A DNA stretch of 24,621 bases from a virus, in IMG/VR virus record IMGVR_UViG_3300017717_000072, positions 1 to 24,621 of that record; one strand, 5' to 3'. Made by a program: the position numbers and the translations under genes. Within the stretch, counting starts at the first letter, position 1. Each line of letters starts with the position of its first letter. Below, piece after piece: positions 13,642-22,415 of this stretch. The notes under the pieces were generated by a model. It searched no databases. It had not been told where the DNA came from and saw nothing but the letters and a program-made list of their open reading frames with translations.

Positions 13642-14786
13642 TATAACTGTCCAATCATAGCTTGTATTAATGCTGCTTGTTGTCTTCTAGCTGCATTACC
13701 TTGTTCAATAGCAGACATTTCGCCTTCTAAATCTTGTTCTATTTGTTGAGTTACTTCAGCTTCAGGGTCTGTTATTTGAAATATATCTGTACGTAATTCT
13801 TGTTCAGGTACTACTTGTTCTCTGCCTTCTAAAGATACTGACATATCTGCATCTTGAAATATATTTTTAGTACGTACTGCTTTTTGTAATGCTTGTAATT
13901 CTTTAAATCTTGTTGAATACTGTGTTGCTAATGCAGTAACGTATCTATCTTTTTCTTTTGCAGTAGCTTCTCTAGGTACTAACTGATTAAATATTTCATC
14001 AAGAGTATCGTCCATTTCTGCATAAGTAGGTATTGTATATTGTGCTGCAAGTACTTGTGTTGCTTCTTCATCTCTAAGTTTTTCTTGTGCTTCTTCTTGT
14101 AAACGTACATCTCTACCTAATGCTTCTACTGCTAAATCAAGTACAGCTCTAGCAAATATAATATCTCTGCTTTCATTTTCTAAAAATCCATAATGTCCTG
14201 TACCATATTCTGTTATAAGTGCTTCACCTTGTTCACTATCTTTATCAATAAATATATTTGTATCTGCATAATCTAAAACAACAGATAAAGCGTTTGCAGT
14301 TTTTTGACCAAACTCATCTTCATCATCAAAGTAATCAGCTTCAACTACACCACTTCTAATTAAATCTTGTTGTAATCCTGCAACTAATTCAGGTTGTAAA
14401 GTTATGTTATATAGTGAAGCAAAGCCATCAGGAAATGCACTAGCTACTTCTACTTGTTTTAATCCACCAGTTTCAGGGTCATAAACATAATAACCACGTT
14501 CACTTAAAAAACTTGGGTCAAGATTGTATTGAGTTAATGCTTGATTAACACTTTCATCTACTATATTTTGTACTTCATTTTCATTAACAAGTCCTGCACC
14601 ACCTGCTTGTCCTTGTACTGCTTCTATTTCTTCAATAATAAAATCTATAATTGTAGGGTCTTCAAGTTCAATAGCTGTTACTACTCTGTCATAAAATCCG
14701 CCAAGAGCTTGTCTAGCTTCAGCACTATCTATTTGGTCTGCTGTTATACCAAAGTTTTCTTGTAATAATTCGTTTATTTTATCCAC
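13641..14786 (-). CDS. Putative internal virion protein with PG-binding-like motif, 381 aa
   Basis: Residues 128-173 read like a peptidoglycan_binding_1-type unit: LQPELVAGLQQDLIRSGVV, a gap, then FGQKTANALSVVLDYAD, with the usual L..L...G, FG..T and AL positions. Both flanks are acidic helices. Residues 250-300 carry TIPTYAEMDDTLDEIFNQLV, and the last 70 residues are Q/E-rich and helical. Phage virion proteins with such motifs are often involved in crossing the cell wall, but degenerate copies also occur in non-enzymatic structural proteins, and no lytic domain is present. It overlaps the 1767-aa gene by eight bases and the NUDIX gene by one. Confidence 0.5.
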   Translation of the reverse strand: MDKINELLQENFGITADQIDSAEARQALGGFYDRVVTAIELEDPTIIDFIIEEIEAVQGQAGGAGLVNENEVQNIVDESVNQALTQYNLDPSFLSERGYYVYDPETGGLKQVEVASAFPDGFASLYNITLQPELVAGLQQDLIRSGVVEADYFDDEDEFGQKTANALSVVLDYADTNIFIDKDSEQGEALITEYGTGHYGFLENESRDIIFARAVLDLAVEALGRDVRLQEEAQEKLRDEEATQVLAAQYTIPTYAEMDDTLDEIFNQLVPREATAKEKDRYVTALATQYSTRFKELQALQKAVRTKNIFQDADMSVSLEGREQVVPEQELRTDIFQITDPEAEVTQQIEQDLEGEMSAIEQGNAARRQQAALIQAMIGQL

Positions 14787-17700
14787 TTATAATACCCATT
14801 ATTTCTGTATCATCTCTAAATAATCTACTGTAAACACCAATCCAAACATACTTGAAATCAGGATAGTCTTCAATAATTTTCTTTGCAATCTGTGCAACTC
14901 CTAGTCTTAATGCTTTAGCTTTTGCATCATTACTGCTTAACCACCACTCAGGACTATCTGAAGGTGATAACTCAGCAGATATAGAAAGGGCTTGTTCCCA
15001 TACAGGATTAAACTCAGCAAATGCTTTACCGCTCTCTGTACTCATTATTGTATCATTTGACAACCACTTATCTTGCATTTCTCGTAAAACCTCTTTTGAT
15101 TTAACTGGATTAATTAATCCATAATCTTGTTGAAATCCTGGTAATTCCTTTATTAAATAGTTTCTATATACTCTAAGTAATATTGTTTTTTCTGTACTTG
15201 TAGCACCTGTAGCTTCTACTTGTTCTTTAAAAGCTGTATATCTGTAATAACCTAATGTGTCATTTACTTGTCTTTGATACTGTTCAGGGTCTAATGTTTC
15301 TATGTCACCTTTATTAAATGCATCATACATTTGTGAATAATTACGTTCATCATATGGACTATCAGGTATTACGTAATATCCTGATACATCTAAATTATCA
15401 AACACTTCTTTATGTTTTGCTTGAAACTCCATAACCCTATTAGTAAATGATTGTCTACCTACTTTAGATTGTGTTTTAGGTGCAGTTAACCAACCATGTT
15501 CTATACCGTATGTAGCAACAAAATCATTAAACGCAGCTATATTATCGCTATCGTTTTCATCAACTAATTTAGTAAACTCTTGAGCAAGTACTTGTGTTCC
15601 CCACCATTTACCATTTTTATCTTCTATATAATATCTTGGTGTCCAACCTGTAGGTAAAAAGAATTGTGATACACCTCTAAATAAATAAAGTTTAGATGCT
15701 TGAAATTTAGAATACTCTAAATACGCTTCATCTACTGTAAGTCCCTTATCTATGTATTTTTGTAGTTTACCTTGTTTTTCTAATGCTTTATCTCTACCAA
15801 CAGCTTTACCATATTTATATATATCAATAGTTGTAGATGCACGTAATTGTTGTGCTTCATCTCCTACACCAACAGCAGCTTGTATTTTTTTAAGCCATGC
15901 AGGTAAAGGAACTACATCAGATGCTCTTGGAGGTCCAAACTCACCATAAAGTAATCCTCTAACTTCATTTCCTAAACCATGTCTAGGTAATACTTTATCT
16001 GCAATAACACCTACATAAGGTAATGGTGCAGGTATAAAACCTTGACCTAACAAGTTAATACCTTGAACAAAACCTTTAGGTGCAACACGTACATCAGATT
16101 GTTCACCAAATATAGATTTAGTTAAGAAATCTGAACCTGGATATACAAACATTTCTGAACCTGAACCATTAGGGTCAGGTGCAAAGAAACCTTCTCCTAC
16201 ATAACTATTAGCATTAGAACCTCTAGCACCTGTTACAAATAATTGTGCTTGTCTTGCTCTATAAGGATTAGCTATAAGTAACTTACTCCATGTTTGTGCA
16301 AGTTCAAACCATACTTCAGGAAATGGAAATATGTTTCTAGTTATATCAGATATTAAATGTTTTTTAGATGCATCATATAAAAGTTCTTTTGTTGCAGCTA
16401 AACCATAAGCTCTACTTTGTGTATTAGCTAAATCATAGTTATCTATTTTTTGTGCAGATACTATTCCTTTTAATCCTTCTAGTTCTTCAATAACTTTTTT
16501 AGGTATCTTAGCTTCTTTAGCTTCTTTAATAAATTGTTTTTGTAAATCATCAGACATACTTCCAAAGTTATCAGAAATCCATTGCCATCTATATTGTTTC
16601 CATACAACAGACCTAGATAAATAAGCATTTGGTTTAGTCATTAAATGTTTGAAAGCTATATCAACTTTACTATCTAACCATTGTTCTAACTTACCAAGTG
16701 TTCCAGTTGGATTTAATGTTTGTGGTTTATAATATTTAACTACACCAAACTCTTGTCCTTCATCTAGATACTTAGATAAACCTCTATATATATTTTCTAA
16801 ATGTTTTTTGTTATATTCTTTTGTAACATCAGGTATAAATTCTACTGCAGAACCACCAGGTAAATTCATTTTACCTGTCCATATAGCATCACGTATTTCT
16901 TGATTACCACCATAAATACCAAACTTATAACTATATTTATCTCCTGCAATATAATTTTTACCTTCTATTAATTGTTCACCTGTTTTTATTCTTATACGTG
17001 CTTCAACAGATGCTAAGTATGCGTCCATATCTTGTGTGTTACTTAAAAGACTTTTATATTTTTTACCACCAATACGTGCTAATTCTTCTCTAAAAGGTAA
17101 AGCAGCTTTACTTCTAAACCACGCCTTAGACCCATCATTAAAACCATTTTCAGCTAAATGTCTAGCAATAGGGTCATTACGTAATTGTATTAACTCTAAA
17201 GCAACACCATTAACATATTCAGGCGCTCCTTTATTTAAAGGAATAAAATCTCTAGCCATTTTACTTTGTTTATTGTATTGACCTTTTAATGCACCTGCAG
17301 ACCAGTTACTGTTAGTTACTTCTCTGTATTCAAGAGTTTCTCTAATCTTTGCACTATCAACTCCACCTGCACTTTCACCAAAAAATCTTTTAGATAATTT
17401 GCCTGCTTGACCATGTGACCTAGCCCAAACCATATGACTTGCAGGGTGAACAAACATATTGTCTAATCCTGCTGCTGCCATACGCATACTTTCTTCTAAG
17501 AATACTCTGACAAACCAAGCACCTCTAAGTAGTACTAATGGTTTAAATAAATTACGTGTCATATAATCTAATGTCAATGTATATGCATCATCTGTTAAAT
17601 TTTTAGAAGGAATTATGCCTTTAAAATTTGTATCTCCTCGTAGTAGTTGAATTATATTTTTACTTGTATGTGTTAAATTAGCTTTTAACCCACCTTCAAA

Positions 17701-20082
17701 CTCATCACCATAAGTAGTAAATAATTCACCCATAGCTCTATTTATTAATCTGTAATCTACAAGTGGTGCATGTAAATCAGCAGCTTCTGCTAATAAATGT
17801 AATGACGGAATAATTATTTCTATTTTGTCACCATTAATATCTCTTTCAACAACTGTTTCTACAACATCACCAACAAATGGCATATTGTCACCTTTAACAC
17901 TGTCAATAAAATATTGTCTAATAGCACCGTTTTCTTGAAATATTTTTTTTGCCATATTAACTGTTGCAATATTTTTACCTGATTGTTGCATAATAAATTC
18001 ATCTCTTAATATTTGTTGATATGCAAATGTTTGTATTGCTTCAAAATCACCATCAGCAATATCTATAAGTTCATCAACATAAGGTTTCATAGCATCAAAA
18101 GACCAACCTGTAGTTTGCATATGTGCTATTAAATTACGTACTGCTTCATCTCTATTAGTAAAAGATAATCCTTGGTCAGGTGTAACACTTAATAATTTAT
18201 TAAAATATGGTTTATATCCACTTCTTAAATTTGCACTAAATCCCATAAGTTCTGCAAAGTTTTCACCTTCATATGGTTGTTTCTTAAGAAAATTAATTGT
18301 TCTTTTAGCACCACCTGCTAAATAAGAACCTGCACTTCTAAATGCTGCATCTTCATTACCTATAGCTGTAAGAGCTTTACCTGCAGTTTGTTTTAATACA
18401 TTAGAACTTTGTGACAATTCTTTTCCTGCTTGTGCTGATTGTCTTAATACAGCATTAGTAATACCTGATTGTTTTCCTGGTACTTGTGTAATTACACCTG
18501 TATCAAACAATTCATCAAGTACACCTCTAACTGATAAGTAATTATCTGCATCAGCAATTCTTTTAGCTACTTGATAATTTAAATTTGTAAAACCAGGAGT
18601 AGTCATAATTTTTGCTACATTACTTTCTTCTGTTAATGCACGTGTTACTTGCCTACCAAAAGGAGAGTTCATTAAATCACGTGATGTATTTCTAAATAAT
18701 GATTTTCTAGTACCACCAATTACACCTGCTTGTTTATATAATTTACGCCCTGCTCTTACATCTTGAGCTTGTTCTTTAGAAAACTTTCTAATTAATTGTC
18801 CATTACGTCCTGATATTTTTATTTTTTTATCTTTAAATGGGTCAACGCTATCTTCTAAGTCATCTATGTTTTTAGTAAACGCAGTTAAATAATCTTCAAC
18901 TTTTGCAGCATTTTTAGCTTCTAATAATTTATCAACTGTTACAGCACCTTTACCTAGTTTTCCTAAAGCACCAATACCTTTAGCTAATGGTATATCTGCA
19001 GCTAACATTGCAGCTCCATCAATAAGACCTGACATAATATTTGCTTGTGTAGTACCACTAGGAGTAACTTGATAGGTTATTGCTCTACCAGGGCTATAAG
19101 GTTGTAATACGCCTGTATCTAATCCACGACTATTACGCCACCAATTAGAAATACTAAACATATCATTTATGTTATTGCCTGGTGCATAATCAGATTTACG
19201 TCCTTCAAAAAACATAATTTTATTTGGGTCTGATAATGAAGTATATTCTTGTATTCCAAGTGCTTCGTTAGCTCTAATAGGTGTACCTATGTTTTCATAA
19301 AATACTTTTTTAGCATCTTCAGGAGATAATCCCATATCAACAAGTCTGTGATACCTTGCATCATCTTCTGCTAATATACTTTCAAATAAAAATTTTCTAC
19401 CTTCTCTTTGATAGTTGACTGGATTACCTTCTAACGCTTCTCTAAAAGCAGCTCCAAATGCAGTTTCTCCTGCTTTTTCGTTTGCTTCTCCCCACATGTC
19501 TACATAAGAACGTAATTCACCCCACATGTTTTTATCTTTACCAATATCAGGAACTTCTGTATTAGATACAAACATTTGTAAATTAGATTGTGCTTCTTCT
19601 TTTGTGTAACCTTCTTGTAAAAATTTATCATAAAACATTAAATCAGCAACATACTTACGTTGTCTGTTTAACATACGTATTTTTTCTCCAAAACTTTCTA
19701 ATGCAAGTAATCCCCATATACCTAACTCAGCATCACCTTTTAATGCTTTACTTATATTTAAAGTCATATCTTGATGTTCAGGATATAAATATTCACCATT
19801 AACATCAGTAGAAGCTAACTCCCATACTTTTTTACCATACTCAGCTTGATTAATTGCATACTTATCTGCTACATCTTCCATAGCTTTGCTTTCAGGATTA
19901 GCACCAGTTAATGCTGCGGATATACTTAAACTTTGTGGCATACCAGGATATTTTTGAGTAATAGCAATCATACGTTGAGCAACATCACTCGTCATATTCT
20001 TTTTAAGATTTTGAAATTTTCTATCTCTAGCTTCGTTTTGTTTAGCTAAATCTTCTTCAAATACAGGGTCAGGGTAATACAT
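14779..20082 (-). CDS. Giant internal (ejection-type) virion protein, 1767 aa
   Basis: This is the largest gene of the window. It is soluble and mostly helical, with many aromatic and basic residues. A small hydrophobic and glycine-rich stretch lies near residues 350-380 (GAAMLAADIPLAKGIGALGK). Around residue 1250, FPFPEVWFELAQTWSKLLIA followed by a G/P-rich region resembles conserved parts of very large phage proteins described as polyvalent or internal. I see no lysozyme, protease, polymerase or MuF signature. In T7-like phages, large internal core proteins are ejected and form the DNA conduit. Size and absence of a tape-measure gene fit that role, but here the gene lies before the scaffold rather than after the tail genes. 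It shares one base with the 134-aa gene. Confidence 0.6.
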   Translation of the reverse strand: MYYPDPVFEEDLAKQNEARDRKFQNLKKNMTSDVAQRMIAITQKYPGMPQSLSISAALTGANPESKAMEDVADKYAINQAEYGKKVWELASTDVNGEYLYPEHQDMTLNISKALKGDAELGIWGLLALESFGEKIRMLNRQRKYVADLMFYDKFLQEGYTKEEAQSNLQMFVSNTEVPDIGKDKNMWGELRSYVDMWGEANEKAGETAFGAAFREALEGNPVNYQREGRKFLFESILAEDDARYHRLVDMGLSPEDAKKVFYENIGTPIRANEALGIQEYTSLSDPNKIMFFEGRKSDYAPGNNINDMFSISNWWRNSRGLDTGVLQPYSPGRAITYQVTPSGTTQANIMSGLIDGAAMLAADIPLAKGIGALGKLGKGAVTVDKLLEAKNAAKVEDYLTAFTKNIDDLEDSVDPFKDKKIKISGRNGQLIRKFSKEQAQDVRAGRKLYKQAGVIGGTRKSLFRNTSRDLMNSPFGRQVTRALTEESNVAKIMTTPGFTNLNYQVAKRIADADNYLSVRGVLDELFDTGVITQVPGKQSGITNAVLRQSAQAGKELSQSSNVLKQTAGKALTAIGNEDAAFRSAGSYLAGGAKRTINFLKKQPYEGENFAELMGFSANLRSGYKPYFNKLLSVTPDQGLSFTNRDEAVRNLIAHMQTTGWSFDAMKPYVDELIDIADGDFEAIQTFAYQQILRDEFIMQQSGKNIATVNMAKKIFQENGAIRQYFIDSVKGDNMPFVGDVVETVVERDINGDKIEIIIPSLHLLAEAADLHAPLVDYRLINRAMGELFTTYGDEFEGGLKANLTHTSKNIIQLLRGDTNFKGIIPSKNLTDDAYTLTLDYMTRNLFKPLVLLRGAWFVRVFLEESMRMAAAGLDNMFVHPASHMVWARSHGQAGKLSKRFFGESAGGVDSAKIRETLEYREVTNSNWSAGALKGQYNKQSKMARDFIPLNKGAPEYVNGVALELIQLRNDPIARHLAENGFNDGSKAWFRSKAALPFREELARIGGKKYKSLLSNTQDMDAYLASVEARIRIKTGEQLIEGKNYIAGDKYSYKFGIYGGNQEIRDAIWTGKMNLPGGSAVEFIPDVTKEYNKKHLENIYRGLSKYLDEGQEFGVVKYYKPQTLNPTGTLGKLEQWLDSKVDIAFKHLMTKPNAYLSRSVVWKQYRWQWISDNFGSMSDDLQKQFIKEAKEAKIPKKVIEELEGLKGIVSAQKIDNYDLANTQSRAYGLAATKELLYDASKKHLISDITRNIFPFPEVWFELAQTWSKLLIANPYRARQAQLFVTGARGSNANSYVGEGFFAPDPNGSGSEMFVYPGSDFLTKSIFGEQSDVRVAPKGFVQGINLLGQGFIPAPLPYVGVIADKVLPRHGLGNEVRGLLYGEFGPPRASDVVPLPAWLKKIQAAVGVGDEAQQLRASTTIDIYKYGKAVGRDKALEKQGKLQKYIDKGLTVDEAYLEYSKFQASKLYLFRGVSQFFLPTGWTPRYYIEDKNGKWWGTQVLAQEFTKLVDENDSDNIAAFNDFVATYGIEHGWLTAPKTQSKVGRQSFTNRVMEFQAKHKEVFDNLDVSGYYVIPDSPYDERNYSQMYDAFNKGDIETLDPEQYQRQVNDTLGYYRYTAFKEQVEATGATSTEKTILLRVYRNYLIKELPGFQQDYGLINPVKSKEVLREMQDKWLSNDTIMSTESGKAFAEFNPVWEQALSISAELSPSDSPEWWLSSNDAKAKALRLGVAQIAKKIIEDYPDFKYVWIGVYSRLFRDDTEIMGIISG

Positions 20083-20486
20083 TAACTACTACCTTGATTA
20101 ATCATCTCCGATATTATTGAGCTAGGATATACTTGATACATAGCAGCTAGTAACATATTAGCATCTTCATCTATAGCTTGATTTGGAGGACTTCCTGGTC
20201 CTAACATAGCACCTTCTGTTATTGGTTCAGCAGGTCTTTCGGTTGGTGCAAATATATTTATTCCTCTACCTTGTGTACCTGATTGTGCAGCAACAGGTAA
20301 TGGAGCAGCTTGTTGTTGGTCAACTAATGCTTTACCTTCACCATATTGTTGTCCTGGTATTCTTCTTATAGGTTGTGTTTTACTTCCTGCACCACCATCT
20401 GTTCTAGCAGATAATGCTCCTGGACCACTTGTAGCAGCAGGATTTTTAGGTTGTCTATAACCACCTCTAGAACGTTTCTTTGCCAT
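20082..20486 (-). CDS. Basic, disordered virion-cassette protein, 134 aa
   Basis: The N-terminus is basic (MAKKRSRGGYRQPKNPAAT) and followed by SGPGALSARTDGG at 20-32 and then a P/Q/G-rich stretch. A short hydrophobic helix closes the protein (NMLLAAMYQVYPSSIISEM, 110-128). I recall the GGYR.P..PA..SGPGALS.RTDGG arrangement from small proteins next to the portal gene in phages of Actinobacteria. This is memory, not a search. The start is fixed by GGAGG eight bases upstream. Low complexity and charge suggest a protein that binds DNA or the inner portal face, or a docking peptide for the giant protein. The function is unknown. Confidence 0.6.
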   Translation of the reverse strand: MAKKRSRGGYRQPKNPAATSGPGALSARTDGGAGSKTQPIRRIPGQQYGEGKALVDQQQAAPLPVAAQSGTQGRGINIFAPTERPAEPITEGAMLGPGSPPNQAIDEDANMLLAAMYQVYPSSIISEMINQGSS

Positions 20487-20631
20487 TATCCTCCATTATT
20501 ACTATAAAAATATTTGGGTAAGGTTGTAGTATTTCATATGCTTGATTGAAATCAACAACTGTTGTATCTCCATATTCTTCAGTTACTAAACTCCAAAACT
20601 CATTATCAATAAAATCTTCTGAAAAAGTCAT
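20467..20631 (-). CDS. 54-aa protein between portal and virion cassette
   Basis: The ORF begins MTFSEDFIDNEFWSLVTEEY and ends in NIFIVIMEDNGKETF. It is acidic, aromatic and probably a small helix-strand fold. No family is recognised. It exactly fills the space after the portal: its ATG shares one base with the portal stop (TAATG), and its end overlaps the 134-aa gene by 20 bases, within which the stop TAG falls. The sequence GGAGG near its end serves the next gene. This gap-filling arrangement supports a real gene. Confidence 0.65.
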   Translation of the reverse strand: MTFSEDFIDNEFWSLVTEEYGDTTVVDFNQAYEILQPYPNIFIVIMEDNGKETF

Positions 20632-22415
20632 TATACAAGACCAAATGCTTCTTGCATAGATGGTGGTTGTTGTGGCATAGCTTGTGACATTTGTTGTTGT
20701 TGTATCATAGCCATTTGTTCAGGACTAAGTTGTGGTTCTTCAGGAGTATAAAATTGTTTTAATATTTCAGTCATACCGTTTGGATTTTCATATACAGCAA
20801 TAACTGCCATAGTAGCAGCAGGGTCACCTTCTGCACTTCTAGCAAGTACACTTTCAAATAAAACGTTTTCTGCTTTATTTTTTCTAATACGTTCTTGTAC
20901 TTTAGCTATATTTTCTAAACCATCAATGTTATCTTGTAATGTTTCAACATCAATAACACCTGCTTGTAACAACTGTAAACCTGTAACAATTTTTTGTGGT
21001 TCATCAAATCCTGCCATAACACCATAAATACGTCTAGTTTTATGGTCACCACCAATATCAGTTGACGGTTTATAATTTTCAGAAAAAGATGTTCCATTAA
21101 AATAACCTGCCATAGGTTTACTTTCTTGACCTATTTCTGCAGATACTATTTCATCTAGTTCTAATCTTTTACTATCCATATCAGATATACCAACTTTTAT
21201 TATTTCTCTATATTCATTAATCATTAATGACATAGATGAATTAAGTTCAGCTAATCCTGCTCCTGTTGCAACACTTGCAGGTGATTGTGCGTCATCTGTT
21301 ACTGGGTAACCACCAACAAGTCTTAGTTGTCTTTCTAATCTGTCTACTTGTTGAAATAATTGATAAGGTATATTATTTGCAGGTTTACTTACTTGTGTAC
21401 CTGGAGCTAAATAGTTTACAGCAAATCTACCTTTACGATACTGTCCACTTTCTAATTCACCTGAAATGTTTGTTTCTGTAAATACAGCGTCTTCCATAGC
21501 TATAGCTGACATAATATTTATTTTTGCCATCATAGCCATTAAACCTACTGTGTGGTCGTATTGACCTTTAAGTTCATCAAAACTAAATCTTTTCATAAAC
21601 ACAAAAGGAACTGTGCTTAATGCATTAGGTATGTAATCAAACAGTTGTCTTGTTTCAGGATAAACTATATAAGTACCTGTAATGTCATAATATTCAATAA
21701 CATCAACACCTTGACCTGTATTATCTTCCCAATCTGCTGATTGAGTATTACCTCTGTCATATCCTATAAGAGATGTATTTGTATTACCTACACCTGATTT
21801 TTTCTTTTCATTAGGTTTTAATATAACATTTTGATACTCAGGATATATTTGAGCAAGTTTCCATCTAGGTACACTTCTTAATACAGCTAACTCTTGTGGT
21901 TGTTGGTCTGCACCAAAGTTTCCAGGAAATGTATCATATGGGTCACGAAGTTCAGCAGTAGGATATATAAAACCATTTTTATCCATCTTGCTAGTAATAA
22001 CCCAAGCACAATATCCATAACCAGGTAGCCATCTAGCAGCTTGTGCTAATTGTAAATTTAATCTTTGTTTTTCATCATAAGATGAAACAATACGTTCTAA
22101 TTTTTCTGCACGTATTCTTGCACGGTCACTTGAATTATTATTCATTACATCAACACGTACTTGTGGTATGCCTGATATTTTTTGTGCAAGTCTATCTATA
22201 CCTGATTGTAAAAGGTTTGGAGCAGGTAATAAATCTGCATCTGCAGTATCCATTGTATTGCCTAATAAAGCACGTATACCATCAGAACCACCATTTAAGA
22301 TAGCTTTAATTCTATATTTATTTATTTGTCTAGTATCACTAGGAGAACCTGCAACTAATTCTTGTGCTGCATCAATTACTTCTTGTGCTGACTTTTGATT
22401 TAAATCTATTGCCAT
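20631..22415 (-). CDS. Portal protein, 594 aa
   Basis: Length, position right after the large terminase and sequence pattern all fit a portal, the dodecameric ring for DNA entry. The clearest signature is LLPAPNLLQSGIDRLAQKIS at residues 63-82, followed by PQVRVDV. The wing and crown region has WLPGYGYCAWVI and strands around RDPYDTFP, typical of portals that bind at the vertex. The helical stem lies around residues 340-400 (FQQVDRLERQLRLVGGYPVT). The last 35 residues are Q/P/M-rich and flexible. It overlaps the terminase gene by ten bases, with a weak GAGATG upstream as ribosome binding site, so expression is probably coupled. Confidence 0.85.
   Translation of the reverse strand: MAIDLNQKSAQEVIDAAQELVAGSPSDTRQINKYRIKAILNGGSDGIRALLGNTMDTADADLLPAPNLLQSGIDRLAQKISGIPQVRVDVMNNNSSDRARIRAEKLERIVSSYDEKQRLNLQLAQAARWLPGYGYCAWVITSKMDKNGFIYPTAELRDPYDTFPGNFGADQQPQELAVLRSVPRWKLAQIYPEYQNVILKPNEKKKSGVGNTNTSLIGYDRGNTQSADWEDNTGQGVDVIEYYDITGTYIVYPETRQLFDYIPNALSTVPFVFMKRFSFDELKGQYDHTVGLMAMMAKINIMSAIAMEDAVFTETNISGELESGQYRKGRFAVNYLAPGTQVSKPANNIPYQLFQQVDRLERQLRLVGGYPVTDDAQSPASVATGAGLAELNSSMSLMINEYREIIKVGISDMDSKRLELDEIVSAEIGQESKPMAGYFNGTSFSENYKPSTDIGGDHKTRRIYGVMAGFDEPQKIVTGLQLLQAGVIDVETLQDNIDGLENIAKVQERIRKNKAENVLFESVLARSAEGDPAATMAVIAVYENPNGMTEILKQFYTPEEPQLSPEQMAMIQQQQMSQAMPQQPPSMQEAFGLV

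Noticed and set aside
20915-21097. A 60-codon minus-strand frame inside the portal gene
   Set aside because: It is out of frame within the portal coding sequence, with a biased composition and no start signals. It is a shadow.
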